Assembly (NCBI RefSeq): GCF_900114845.1
Contig: NZ_FOUK01000004.1
Coordinates: 124,001-188,000 of the forward strand
Direction: 5' to 3'
DNA length: 64,000 bases
Source: Pimelobacter simplex
Lineage (GTDB): Bacteria > Actinomycetota > Actinomycetes > Propionibacteriales > Nocardioidaceae
The position numbers were made by a program, and so were the translations under genes. The notes beneath the pieces were generated by a model. It ran no database searches. It was given only the letters and a program-made list of their open reading frames with translations, and was not told the origin of the DNA. Every line of letters starts with the position of its first letter. Within the stretch, counting starts at the first letter, position 1. Below, piece after piece: positions 33,726-42,099 of this stretch.

Positions 33726-33755
33726 CAGGCCCCGCTCCCGGGGGAGCGGGGCCTG
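33726..33755. terminator. GC-rich hairpin after hsaC
   Basis: CAGGCCCCGCTCCC (33726-33739) pairs perfectly with GGGAGCGGGGCCTG (33742-33755) around a 2-nt loop. It lies 11 nt from the hsaC stop and probably ends the hsaA-hsaC transcript. Confidence 0.65.
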
Positions 33756-33766
33756 GGCGGCGGGGT

Positions 33767-34699
33767 TCAGGCGGACGGCGGGACGAACGCGGCGAGCGGC
33801 TCGGCGCCGGACCAGTCGTGGCCCCAGTAGGAGTCGGCGGTGATCTCCTCGGCCGTGTACGACGTCTCGTCGACCCGGCTGCCGTCGGTGCCGTACTCGA
33901 CGTCCCAGCCACCGGGGGCGCGGACGTAGAAGGACACCATCTTGTCGTTGGTGTGCCGGCCGAGCGTGGACGAGATCGAGAAGCCGCGCTGGTTGACCTG
34001 GTCGAGCGCACGGCCGACGGCGTCGAGGTCGTCGACCTCGACCATGAAGTGCACCAGGCCGGGCGCCTCGCCGTGAGGGGCGCCGATGAGCGCGAGGCTG
34101 TGGTGGCGCTGGTTGACGCCGAGGAAGCGGACGCGCGGCTGGTAGCCGTCGATCGGCGGGCCGGCCTTCATCGCGCCGCGCGGCAGGAAGCCGAGCACCT
34201 CGGTGTAGAAGGCGAAGGTCTCCTCCGGCGCGGTCGTCGGGACGACGACGTGGCCGAGGCCCTGGTCGCCGGTGACGAACTTCTGCGCGAAGCCGGTGCG
34301 GACCGGGCTGTGGTCGAGCTCGGGGGCGAAGAAGATCTCGGTCGGGTTGCCGCCCGGGTCGGTGAACCCGATGGCGCCCTCGACCCGGCGGTCGGCGAGC
34401 TCGTCGTCGGTGAGCGGCTTGACGGCGATGCCGGCGGCCTCGAGGTCACGGGTGACGGCGGCGAGCGCCAGGTGGTCGCGGACCTCCCAGCCGATGCTGA
34501 GCACCCGGTCCGGACCCCCCGGGACGACGACGAGGCGCGCCGGGCGCTCGTCCATCCGCAGGTAGAGGGCGTCGGGGTTCGCGCCGGCGACCTCCTGGAA
34601 GCCGAGGGTGTCGATCGCGAGCTCGCGCCAGCGGGCGATGTCCTGGCTCTGCATCCGGATGTAGCCGAGCGAGCGGATGTGACGGACGTTCTGGGTCAT
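33767..34699 (-). CDS. hsaC: 3,4-DHSA extradiol dioxygenase HsaC
   Basis: 310 residues, two-domain type I extradiol dioxygenase. Iron ligands are H150 (GLGH), H217 (GLVHFM) and E268 (WDVEYG). It cleaves the catechol ring of 3,4-DHSA. AGGAAGG precedes the ATG. It follows hsaA by 19 nt on the same strand. Confidence 0.94.
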   Translation of the reverse strand: MTQNVRHIRSLGYIRMQSQDIARWRELAIDTLGFQEVAGANPDALYLRMDERPARLVVVPGGPDRVLSIGWEVRDHLALAAVTRDLEAAGIAVKPLTDDELADRRVEGAIGFTDPGGNPTEIFFAPELDHSPVRTGFAQKFVTGDQGLGHVVVPTTAPEETFAFYTEVLGFLPRGAMKAGPPIDGYQPRVRFLGVNQRHHSLALIGAPHGEAPGLVHFMVEVDDLDAVGRALDQVNQRGFSISSTLGRHTNDKMVSFYVRAPGGWDVEYGTDGSRVDETSYTAEEITADSYWGHDWSGAEPLAAFVPPSA

Positions 34700-34718
34700 G
34701 CGTCTGTTCCTTCCTGGG

Positions 34719-35903
34719 TCAGATCATCGAGTGCAGCGGGCCGGGCGGCGGGACGATGTCCATCTCGCCGAGGGCCGAGGCGTGCAGGACGGGTCCGGGG
34801 ACGTTGATGGCGTGCGCCAGGCCCATGTGGCCGTCGCGCCAGAAGCGCTGCATCGGGTGGTCCATCCGCAGGCCGTTGCCGCCCGAGCGGGCGACGATCT
34901 CGTCCATCGCGCGCACCGCGCGCCACGACGCGGTGACCTGGGTCTGCCGGTTCTTGGACCGCTCGGCGAAGGTCAGCTCGTGACCCGCGGCGGCGCGGTC
35001 GTAGCTCCAGCGCAGGCTGTCGAGCAGCGCGATCTTGGAGGCGTGGATCTCGGCCGCCGCGGCGCCGATGGCGGAGAGGACGTAGGGGTCCTCGCGCACC
35101 GCGGTGCCGCTGATCTGCAGCCGGTTGGTCTGGTAGGCGAGGTGGTGCGCGAGCGCACCCTCGCAGATGCCGAGGACGGCGGAGGTGATGCCGCTCGGGA
35201 AGACGGTCGTGAACGGCATCAGGTACGTCGGGTCGTCGAGCCCGGCGTCGCGCGGAGCGGAGCCGTCGGTGAGCCGCTCGTAGGCGAGCACCCGGTAGTC
35301 GGGGATGAACGCGCCGTCGACGACGACGTCCTTGCTGCCGGTGCCGCGCAGGCCCACGACGTCCCAGGAGTCCTCGACGATCGTGTAGTCCGCACGCGGC
35401 AGGACGACGTGCCACATGCCCGCCGCGAAGTCGGGGTTGCCGTCGGCGTCGGCCTTGGTGGCGCCCAGGAAGATCCAGTCGCAGTGGTCGGTGCCCGACG
35501 AGAACTGCCAGCGCCCGGAGAGGTGGAAGCCGCCGTCGGCCGGGGTCAGCATGCCCATCGGCGCGTAGGGGGAGGCGATCCAGACGTCGGGGTCGCTGCC
35601 CCAGACCTCCTCCTGCAGGCGGGAGTCCATCATCGCCATCTCCCACGGGTGCAGGCCCACGATGCCGGCGACCCAGCCGGTGGCGCCGTCGCAGGCGGCC
35701 ACCTTCATGACGGCCTCGGCGAACTCCGCCGGGGTGGACTGCCGGCCGCCGTACTTGGCCGGCTGCAGCATCCGCATCACGCCGGTCTCGCGCAGCAGGG
35801 CGACCGCCTGGTCGTCCAGCCGGCCGAGCTTCTCGTTGGCCGCACCGGTCGCGGCGATCTGCTCGGCGCGCTCCTCGATCGCGGACAGGACATCGTTGCC
35901 CAT
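34719..35903 (-). CDS. hsaA: 3-HSA hydroxylase, oxygenase component HsaA
   Basis: 394 residues of the flavin-dependent group D monooxygenase/acyl-CoA dehydrogenase fold. WQFSSGTDHCDWIFLGA and GLRGTGSKDVVVDGAFIP match HsaA. It uses reduced flavin from HsaB. GGAGGAGGAG precedes the start. A version of the steroid inverted repeat lies upstream at 35975-35993. Confidence 0.93.
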   Translation of the reverse strand: MGNDVLSAIEERAEQIAATGAANEKLGRLDDQAVALLRETGVMRMLQPAKYGGRQSTPAEFAEAVMKVAACDGATGWVAGIVGLHPWEMAMMDSRLQEEVWGSDPDVWIASPYAPMGMLTPADGGFHLSGRWQFSSGTDHCDWIFLGATKADADGNPDFAAGMWHVVLPRADYTIVEDSWDVVGLRGTGSKDVVVDGAFIPDYRVLAYERLTDGSAPRDAGLDDPTYLMPFTTVFPSGITSAVLGICEGALAHHLAYQTNRLQISGTAVREDPYVLSAIGAAAAEIHASKIALLDSLRWSYDRAAAGHELTFAERSKNRQTQVTASWRAVRAMDEIVARSGGNGLRMDHPMQRFWRDGHMGLAHAINVPGPVLHASALGEMDIVPPPGPLHSMI

Positions 35904-35974
35904 GGTTCTCCTCCTCCAGGACTGCTCGGGCAGTCGGAGCCCCACGGTCGCAACCCGTCCGGACCGGCGCGGGC

Positions 35975-35993
35975 GTTCTCCCACCAGGCGGGA
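35975..35993 (-). promoter_or_regulatory. Steroid-regulon inverted repeat upstream of hsaA
   Basis: On the minus strand TCCCG-CCTGG-TGGGA followed by GAAC. The likely -10 is a non-ideal GACCGT 44 nt downstream (35949-35944), so the spacing is one base off the other promoters. Confidence 0.6.
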
Positions 35994-36104
35994 ATTGCGG
36001 GCCGACCGGTCGCCGACCGGCTCGCTCCTCTCCCGCTGTCCGGCAGCGGGAGGCGGCGCGGGAGAATCGGGCGCGAGCCTGACGACGCCGACCGGAGGGA
36101 GCCC

Positions 36105-37097
36105 GTGGTGACGACCGAGCCGAGCGAGGCGACGCCCCCGCTCGAGGCCACGACGCTGGCGCTGCTCAACGTCTTCGCCCGCATCGCCGAGAGCCGCGAG
36201 CACTCGCGGATCTTCGAGGAGATGGGCGGCGTCTCGCTGCCGGCCGCCGACCTCCGCCTGCTGGAGTACCTCAACGGCCGCCCGCCGGTCCCGACCAGCA
36301 CGGTGGCCGCCGCCCTGGTCACCGACCTGTCCCGGACCAGCCGCCAGGCCCGCCGGCTCGAGGAGCTGGGGTACGTCGCCCGGGTGCCCGACCCGGCCGA
36401 CGGACGACGCACGCTGCTCCAGGTCGCGCCCGGCGCCCAGCCGGTGATGAACCGGTCGCTGACCAGCTGGGCCGGGGCGTCGCTGACCGCGACCGCCGAC
36501 TGGACCGACGACGAGGTCGCCGCACTGGCCGCCTGGCTGCGCCTCGTGCACGACCGGCTCAGTGCCTGGCTGACCGACCGACCCGACTCCGCGGCACCCG
36601 AGCTGTGGCGCCGGCTCGTCGCCGCCGACGGCGGCCACCGCTCGGAGGCGCGGCTCGCGCTCGGCGAGACGGCGGTCCGGCTGTTCGCGTGGCTGCCGCA
36701 GGCGCGCTGGTTCGAGCAGCTGCTGCGCGACCACGCCACCGACCTGAGCCCGCAGACCTACCTGACGCTCGTCGTCATCGGGCGGCACGGACCGCTGGCC
36801 GTCTCCGACCTCGCCGAGCGGACCTGGGTCGACCACACCCAGGCGAGCAAGCGGGTCACCCGGCTGCAGGAGCTCGGCCTGGTCGAGCGGGCCGCGGACA
36901 CCTTCGACCGGCGCACCACGCTGGTCCGCTGCTCGCGCCGCGGCGTCGCCCAGGTACGCCGGCTCGCGGCCGCCCAGCGCGCCGACCTAGCCGCCGCGCT
37001 CGGTCCGGTCGACCCGGCCGACCGGGACCGCTGGACGGTGCTCGTGGAGCGCTACGTGCGGGCTCTCGAGGCCCGCGGGCTCATCTCCGAGCTGTGA
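36105..37097 (+). CDS. Fused tandem MarR-family regulator
   Basis: About 330 residues, twice the family length. Two winged-helix units are visible: about 45-115 (PTSTVAAALVTDLSRTSRQARRLEELGYV) and about 215-290 (LAVSDLAERTWVDHTQASKRVTRLQELGLV). MarR proteins normally work as dimers, so this looks like a single-chain pseudo-dimer. The start is one of two consecutive GTG codons (36105, 36108) after GGAGGG. It is divergent from hsaA and is a candidate regulator of the steroid genes. No ligand is known. Confidence 0.8.
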   Translation: MVTTEPSEATPPLEATTLALLNVFARIAESREHSRIFEEMGGVSLPAADLRLLEYLNGRPPVPTSTVAAALVTDLSRTSRQARRLEELGYVARVPDPADGRRTLLQVAPGAQPVMNRSLTSWAGASLTATADWTDDEVAALAAWLRLVHDRLSAWLTDRPDSAAPELWRRLVAADGGHRSEARLALGETAVRLFAWLPQARWFEQLLRDHATDLSPQTYLTLVVIGRHGPLAVSDLAERTWVDHTQASKRVTRLQELGLVERAADTFDRRTTLVRCSRRGVAQVRRLAAAQRADLAAALGPVDPADRDRWTVLVERYVRALEARGLISEL

Positions 37098-37143
37098 CTC
37101 GCCGGTAAGTTCAGAGAACATTATGTGCAAACGGTCCAGTAAA

Positions 37144-37161
37144 ACTAGCCGTTCGGCAAGT
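37144..37161. promoter_or_regulatory. ACTAGCCG-type operator upstream of the IclR gene
   Basis: ACTAGCCGTTCGGCAAGT differs from the 42014 site only near the end. TAGATT (37161-37166), a possible -10, begins at its last base. The surrounding 37098-37355 is unusually AT-rich for the window and holds nothing else recognised. Confidence 0.7.
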
Positions 37162-37355
37162 AGATTGGTGACCCATCGCATTCTGTGTTTCCGCAGGTCA
37201 GAGGCACAGTTTCGGAGGTGACCGCAGTCCCGGTGACCGGGAGTGCCGATTCACGGCGGAAACCTCACCGAAAAATATGTGCGTTCGATCCACTTGATTT
37301 GCCCTGTGTCAGTGCTCACACTCGACGGGAGGCCGCACTCCCGAGGAGCACCCGC

Positions 37356-38174
37356 ATGACCGTCACCGCACTGCCCACGACCACGCCCGCCGGCTCCGGC
37401 GCACCCGCCCTGGACCCCGACGACCGCCGCACGCCCCTGGGCGTCGTGGGCCGGGTGACCCGGATCCTCAACGCCTTCAGCGAGTCCCCCGACCGCCTCA
37501 TGCTCGAGGACGTGATGGCGCTGACCGGCCTGCCCCGGTCGACCGCCTTCCGGATCCTCGGCCAGCTCATCGACGAGGGGTGGGTCGAGCACGACACCCG
37601 CGGCTACCGGCTCGGGCCGCACGCGCCCACGCTCACCGGCCGGCCCGGCGAGCACCAGGAGGTGCGGGTCGCCGCGTCGCCGTACCTCAACGAGCTGCAC
37701 GCCCTCACCGGCGCGGTCGCCCACCTCTCGGTGCTCGAGGGCGACCGGGTCCACTACCTCGACAAGATCGGCGGCTCCGCGGCTCGCGCCGTCCCCTCGC
37801 GGGTCGGCGCCCGGCTGCTCGCCTCCGACACCGTCAGCGGCCGCGCGCTGCTCGCCTGCCGCTCCCCCGAGTACGTCGACGACGTCCTCGGCCCGCGGCT
37901 GCCCGCGCCCCGGCTCGCCCTGCTCCACCGCGACCTCGCCGCCGCCCGCCAGCGCCGCGGCGTCGTGCACGCCCCGGCCGACCCGACCACCGGCATCGCC
38001 TCGATCGCCGCACCCGTCCTCGGCCCGCACGGAGCCGTCGCCGCGATCTCGCTGGCCCTGCCCGGCGAGCTGCCGCCCGCCCGGCTCGCACCCCTGCTGC
38101 TCAACCAGGCCCACCGGATCGCCGGCGTCCTGTTCCCCCAGCGCCGCCTGCACGGACGATCCTGGCTGCGCTGA
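37356..38174 (+). CDS. IclR-family transcriptional regulator
   Basis: 272 residues from the ATG at 37356, preceded by GAGGAG; the longer upstream frame lacks codon bias. The N-terminal wHTH (about 40-95, LMLEDVMALTGLPRSTAFRILGQLI) is followed by an IclR effector domain (GDRVHYLDKIGG, TTGIASIAAPVLGPHGAVAAISL). It is upstream of and co-oriented with kstD. A candidate activator for the TnCCG-N5-CGGnA sites. Confidence 0.9.
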   Translation: MTVTALPTTTPAGSGAPALDPDDRRTPLGVVGRVTRILNAFSESPDRLMLEDVMALTGLPRSTAFRILGQLIDEGWVEHDTRGYRLGPHAPTLTGRPGEHQEVRVAASPYLNELHALTGAVAHLSVLEGDRVHYLDKIGGSAARAVPSRVGARLLASDTVSGRALLACRSPEYVDDVLGPRLPAPRLALLHRDLAAARQRRGVVHAPADPTTGIASIAAPVLGPHGAVAAISLALPGELPPARLAPLLLNQAHRIAGVLFPQRRLHGRSWLR

Positions 38175-38194
38175 TCCCGCCCCCGCCCGGAGAC

Positions 38195-38213
38195 TCCCGC
38201 AGGACGGGAGAAC
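38195..38213 (+). promoter_or_regulatory. Steroid-regulon inverted repeat upstream of kstD
   Basis: TCCCG-CAGGA-CGGGA then GAAC, exactly 45 nt before TAGCGT (38240-38245), the likely -10 of kstD. Confidence 0.75.
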
Positions 38214-38297
38214 CCACCGGGGCACCCGGGGCCGCTGCCTAGCGTCGCCGCCACGACGCCGGAGGTCGGCGTCGGTCAACCCGGCGAGAGGATCACG

Positions 38298-39845
38298 ATG
38301 GACTGGGCAGAGGAGTACGACGTACTGGTGGCGGGCTCCGGCGCCGGCGGCATGGCCGGGACCTACACCGCGGCCCGCGAGGGGCTCAGCGTGTGCCTGG
38401 TCGAGGCCGGGGACAAGTTCGGCGGGACGACCGCCTACTCCGGCGGCGGTGGGGCCTGGTTCCCCGCGAACCCGGTGCTGCTGCGGGCGGGCACCGACGA
38501 CACGATCGAGGACGCTCTCGAGTACTACCGAGCGGTCGTCGGCGACCGCACCCCCGCGGACCTGCAGGAGACCTACGTCCGCGGCGGCGCCGGCCTGGTC
38601 GCCTACCTCGAGGAGGACGACCACTTCTCCTTCGAGTCCTACCCGTGGCCGGACTACTTCGGCGACGCCCCCAAGGCCCGTCGCGACGGCCAGCGGCACA
38701 TCATCCCGACGCCGCTGCCGGTGCCCTCCGCACCCGAGCTGCGCGAGGTGGTCCGCGGGCCGCTCGACAACGACCGGCTCGGCACGCCGCAGCCCGACGA
38801 CCTGTTCATCGGCGGACGGGCGCTCGTCGCCCGCTTCCTGACCGCGCTCGCGACCTACCCCCACGCCACGCTCGTGCGCGAGACCGCACTGGCCGAGCTC
38901 GTCGTCGAGGACGGCGTCGTGGTCGGCGCGATCGTCGAGACCGACGGCGTCCGCCGCGCGATCCGGGCCCGCCGCGGCGTCCTCCTGGCCGCGGGCGGCT
39001 TCGAGGCCAATGACGAGCTCCGCCAGAAGTACGGCGTCCCCGGCGTCGCGCGCGACACGATGGGCCCGCCGACCAACGTCGGCGCCGCGCACCAGGCCGC
39101 GATCGCGGTCGGCGCCGACACCGACCTGATGGGCGAGGCCTGGTGGTCCCCCGGGCTGACCCACCCCGACGGACGATCGGCGTTCGCGCTCTGGTTCACC
39201 GGCGGCATCTTCGTCGACGGCGCCGGCCGGCGCTTCGTCAACGAGTCGGCGCCGTACGACCGGCTCGGCCGCGCCGTCATCGACCACCTCACCGAGGGCG
39301 GCGTCACCCCGCGGTACTGGATGGTCTACGACCACAAGGAGGGCTCGATCCCCCCGGTGCGCGCCACCAACGTCTCGATGGTCGACGAGGAGCAGTACGT
39401 CGCCGCGGGCCTGTGGCACACCGCCGACACGCTGCCCGAGCTGGCCGCGCTGATCGGCGTCCCCGCCGACGCGCTGGTCGCCACGGTCGCGCGCTTCAAC
39501 GAGCTCGTCGCCGACGGGTACGACGCGGACTTCGGCCGCGGCGGCGAGGCCTACGACCGGTTCTTCTCCGGCGGCGAGCCGCCGCTGGTGAGCATCGACG
39601 AGGGGCCGTTCCACGCGGCCGCCTTCGGCATCTCCGACCTCGGCACCAAGGGCGGGCTGCGCACCGACACGTCCGCGCGCGTGCTGACCGCGGACGGCAC
39701 GCCGATCGGGGGCCTCTACGCAGCCGGCAATACGATGGCGGCGCCGAGCGGCACCACCTACCCGGGCGGTGGCAACCCGATCGGGACAAGCATGCTCTTC
39801 AGCCACCTCGCCGTGCGGCACATGGGCACCGAGGACGCGCGATGA
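38298..39845 (+). CDS. kstD: 3-ketosteroid delta-1-dehydrogenase KstD
   Basis: 515 residues. FAD motif GSGAGGMAG (13-21), GGTTAYSGGGGAWFP and the C-terminal YPGGGNPIG, where Tyr488 and Gly492 correspond to the catalytic Tyr487/Gly491 of the Rhodococcus enzyme. It introduces the C1-C2 double bond in 3-ketosteroids; with KshA this triggers ring B opening. GAGAGG precedes the ATG. The stop shares ATGA with ksi. Confidence 0.9.
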   Translation: MDWAEEYDVLVAGSGAGGMAGTYTAAREGLSVCLVEAGDKFGGTTAYSGGGGAWFPANPVLLRAGTDDTIEDALEYYRAVVGDRTPADLQETYVRGGAGLVAYLEEDDHFSFESYPWPDYFGDAPKARRDGQRHIIPTPLPVPSAPELREVVRGPLDNDRLGTPQPDDLFIGGRALVARFLTALATYPHATLVRETALAELVVEDGVVVGAIVETDGVRRAIRARRGVLLAAGGFEANDELRQKYGVPGVARDTMGPPTNVGAAHQAAIAVGADTDLMGEAWWSPGLTHPDGRSAFALWFTGGIFVDGAGRRFVNESAPYDRLGRAVIDHLTEGGVTPRYWMVYDHKEGSIPPVRATNVSMVDEEQYVAAGLWHTADTLPELAALIGVPADALVATVARFNELVADGYDADFGRGGEAYDRFFSGGEPPLVSIDEGPFHAAAFGISDLGTKGGLRTDTSARVLTADGTPIGGLYAAGNTMAAPSGTTYPGGGNPIGTSMLFSHLAVRHMGTEDAR

Positions 39846-40213
39846 GCGCCGAGGTGAAGGCCGCCGTGGCGCGCTACCTCGATGCTGTCGCCGGCGGCTC
39901 GCCGGCCGCGATCGCCGCGCTCTACGCCCCCGACGCCACGCTCGAGGACCCCGTCGGCGCCGACCTCGTCCGCGGCCGCGCGGCGATCGAAGAGTTCTAC
40001 GGCGCCCTCGCCGGCGCGAAGGTCAGCACCGAGCTGCTCGCCGTCCGCGCCGTCGCGGGCCACGCCGCGTTCTCGTTCCGGGTCACCACCGACGCCGGCG
40101 ACCAGCAGTACGTCGTCGAGCCGATCGACGTGATGACGTTCGACGCGGACGGCCAGATCACGTCCATGCGGGCGTTCTGGGCGCCCGGGGACATGGTCGT
40201 CACGCCGGCCTGA
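39842..40213 (+). CDS. ksi: Delta-5-3-ketosteroid isomerase
   Basis: 123 residues, close in pattern to the Comamonas enzyme: Tyr12 (RYLDAV), Asp36 in DATLEDPVG and Asp96 in PIDVMTF, equivalent to the catalytic Tyr14, Asp38 and Asp99. It moves the delta-5 double bond into conjugation with the 3-ketone. Translation is coupled to kstD by an ATGA overlap. Confidence 0.9.
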   Translation: MSAEVKAAVARYLDAVAGGSPAAIAALYAPDATLEDPVGADLVRGRAAIEEFYGALAGAKVSTELLAVRAVAGHAAFSFRVTTDAGDQQYVVEPIDVMTFDADGQITSMRAFWAPGDMVVTPA

Positions 40214-40218
40214 CGGTC

Positions 40219-40316
40219 CCGCTGTAACACGCTGTCCACCGCGCTTCCCGGCGGTTGTCGACGCGCTCTCGGCGTGTCGCACGGCGTGTCGCGCCGTGGA
40301 CAGCGTGTTACAGCGG
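40219..40316. terminator. Long hairpin between convergent ksi and second kstD-like gene
   Basis: CCGCTGTAACACGCTGTCCAC (40219-40239) pairs perfectly over 21 bp with its complement at 40296-40316; the 56-nt loop is itself rich in short repeats. The outer TGTAAC/GTTACA matches the hairpin at 33648-33717. Confidence 0.6.
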
Positions 40317-40325
40317 CGGGGGCCG

Positions 40326-41984
40326 TCAGGCGGTGGCCGCGTGGGTGGCGACGATGTGGCCGAAGACCAGACCCTGGCCGATGGTCGCGCCGGCCCCCGG
40401 GTAGCTGCGCCCGAAGACGTTGCCCGCGGTGTTGCCGATCGCGTAGAGCCCCTCGATCGGGCTGCCGTCGGCGCGCAGCGGACGGCCGAGCTCGTCGGCG
40501 CTGAGGCCGCCGCAGGTGCCGAGGTCGCTCAGCACCACCTTGACGGCGTACAGGTCGCCGCGGTCGAGGGGGCGCAGGTTCGGGTTCGGCGTCACGGTCG
40601 GGTCGCCGTAGTAGCGGTCGTAGGCGCTGTTGCCCCGGTGGAAGTCGTCGTCGATGCCGGCGGCCGCCATCGTGTTGAACCGGCGCAGGGTCGCGGTGAA
40701 CGCGTCCTCGGGCAGGCCGGCGGCGCGGGCCAGCTCGGCGGCGGTGCCGGCGCGGTGCGCGATCCCCGCGTCGTACCACTCCTGGGGGAGGGCCATCCGC
40801 GGGAAGAGCGAGCCGGCGAGCACGTAGCTGTTGCGGTACGACTGGTCGAAGACCAGCCACATCGAGCCGACCGGGTCGCCGGCCCGGTCGCGGCCGAGCA
40901 CGGTCTGCCCGAAGGTCATGTAGTCGGTCGACTCGTTGATGAACCGGCGGCCGTGGCCGTCGACCATGATCGAGCCGGGCAGCGAGCGCTCGGCCAGCAG
41001 CACCTGCGGCGTCCCGCCGGGCAGCGGGGCGACGGCGGGGAACCACCAGGTCTGGTCCATCAGCGTCAGCTCGGCGCCCACCTCGGCGGCGAGCTTGATC
41101 GCGTCGCCGGTGTTGCCCTCGTTGCCCAGGCTCCAGTTGTCGAGGAACTCGGCCTGGTAGCGGTGCCGCATGTCCATGTCGTGGTCGAACCCGCCGGCCG
41201 CGAGGACGACGCCCCGGCGCGCGGTCACGGTGACCCGGCCGCCGTCGCGCTCGAGCACCGCGCCGACCACCCGGTCGCCCTCGGTGACCAGCTCGACCAG
41301 CGTGGTCTCGCGCCAGATCGGGATGCCGGCGCGCAGCGCGCCGTCGAACAGCCCGGCCGCGAGCGCCTGCCCGCCGGCCAGGTAGTCGCGGCCGATCACC
41401 ATGCCGCCGATGCCCTGAGCGGCGCGGCGCAGGACGCGCGGCAGGCCCTTGCCGGGCTTGCGCGCGACCAGGTTCATCCACTTGTAGTCCGCACCGGTGA
41501 CCGGCATCGGGACCGGTGCCTCGACGACGCCCGGCCGCAGCAGCGCCCGGGACTCGCCCAGCACCGACGCGTCGAACGGCTTGCTCTCGATGCTGCGCCC
41601 CGCGGCGTCGCCGCCCGGCAGCTCCGGGTGGTAGTCGGAGTAGCCGCGCGCCCACATCAGCTGGAGCGACGTCGTCCGCCGCAGCATCCGGATGGTCTCG
41701 GGGCCGTGCCGCAGGAACGCCTGCCAGCGGGCCTTCGGGGCGTCGTCACCCACCACCGCCTCGAGGTAGGTCTCGCCGCGCTCGAGCGTGTCGCGCGAGC
41801 CGGCCTCGGTGAGCGCCGGGTTGGCCGGGATCCAGAAGGCGCCGCCCGAGCGGGCGGTCGAGCCTCCGACGTACTCGGTCTTCTCGACGACGAGGACGTC
41901 GAGCCCCTGCTCGCGCGCGCTGAGGGCAGCGGCGAGCCCGGTGCCCGAGCCGATGACGAGCAGGTCCACGGTGGTGTCGGACAT
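40326..41984 (-). CDS. Second 3-ketosteroid delta-1-dehydrogenase-like FAD enzyme
   Basis: 552 residues. FAD motif VIGSGTGLAAALSA (10-23), GGSTARSGGAFWIPANP and the C-terminal Tyr528 in SYPGAGATIG, as in KstD3/FAD_binding_2 flavoproteins. It differs clearly from the kstD at 38298 and has a distinct promoter: -10 TAGAAT followed at once by the ACTAGCCG operator. It may act on other ring substrates such as saturated or 4-ene steroids. It is convergent with ksi. Confidence 0.85.
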   Translation of the reverse strand: MSDTTVDLLVIGSGTGLAAALSAREQGLDVLVVEKTEYVGGSTARSGGAFWIPANPALTEAGSRDTLERGETYLEAVVGDDAPKARWQAFLRHGPETIRMLRRTTSLQLMWARGYSDYHPELPGGDAAGRSIESKPFDASVLGESRALLRPGVVEAPVPMPVTGADYKWMNLVARKPGKGLPRVLRRAAQGIGGMVIGRDYLAGGQALAAGLFDGALRAGIPIWRETTLVELVTEGDRVVGAVLERDGGRVTVTARRGVVLAAGGFDHDMDMRHRYQAEFLDNWSLGNEGNTGDAIKLAAEVGAELTLMDQTWWFPAVAPLPGGTPQVLLAERSLPGSIMVDGHGRRFINESTDYMTFGQTVLGRDRAGDPVGSMWLVFDQSYRNSYVLAGSLFPRMALPQEWYDAGIAHRAGTAAELARAAGLPEDAFTATLRRFNTMAAAGIDDDFHRGNSAYDRYYGDPTVTPNPNLRPLDRGDLYAVKVVLSDLGTCGGLSADELGRPLRADGSPIEGLYAIGNTAGNVFGRSYPGAGATIGQGLVFGHIVATHAATA

Positions 41985-42013
41985 GACGGGGTCCTTTCGC
42001 AGGTCGCGGCCTA

Positions 42014-42031
42014 ACTAGCCGTTCGGCTAGT
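42014..42031. promoter_or_regulatory. ACTAGCCG-type operator between the second kstD-like gene and tetR
   Basis: ACTAGCCGTTCGGCTAGT, within the longer palindrome AACTAGCCG-TT-CGGCTAGTT. On minus it abuts TAGAAT (42039-42034); on plus it abuts TATTCT (42032-42037). One site can control both genes. Confidence 0.85.
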
Positions 42032-42044
42032 TATTCTAGACCGC

Positions 42045-42092
42045 ATGACAGGGAAAGCCCAGGATCCGCGGGCGACCGACCATGGGCGATGA
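42045..42092 (+). CDS. Possible 15-codon leaderless upstream ORF
   Basis: ATG 7 nt after the -10 TATTCT; it reads 15 codons and stops (TGA) 7 nt before the ATG of the TetR gene. It could couple or delay translation of the regulator. It may be a chance ORF. Confidence 0.25.
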   Translation: MTGKAQDPRATDHGR

Positions 42093-42099
42093 TGCGGTC

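Noticed and set aside
36030..36070. CTCCCGC...GCGGGAG repeats before the MarR gene as a fifth steroid-regulon site
   Set aside because: The arms are spaced differently (not TnCCG-N5-CGGnA) and there is no -10 at the fixed distance.
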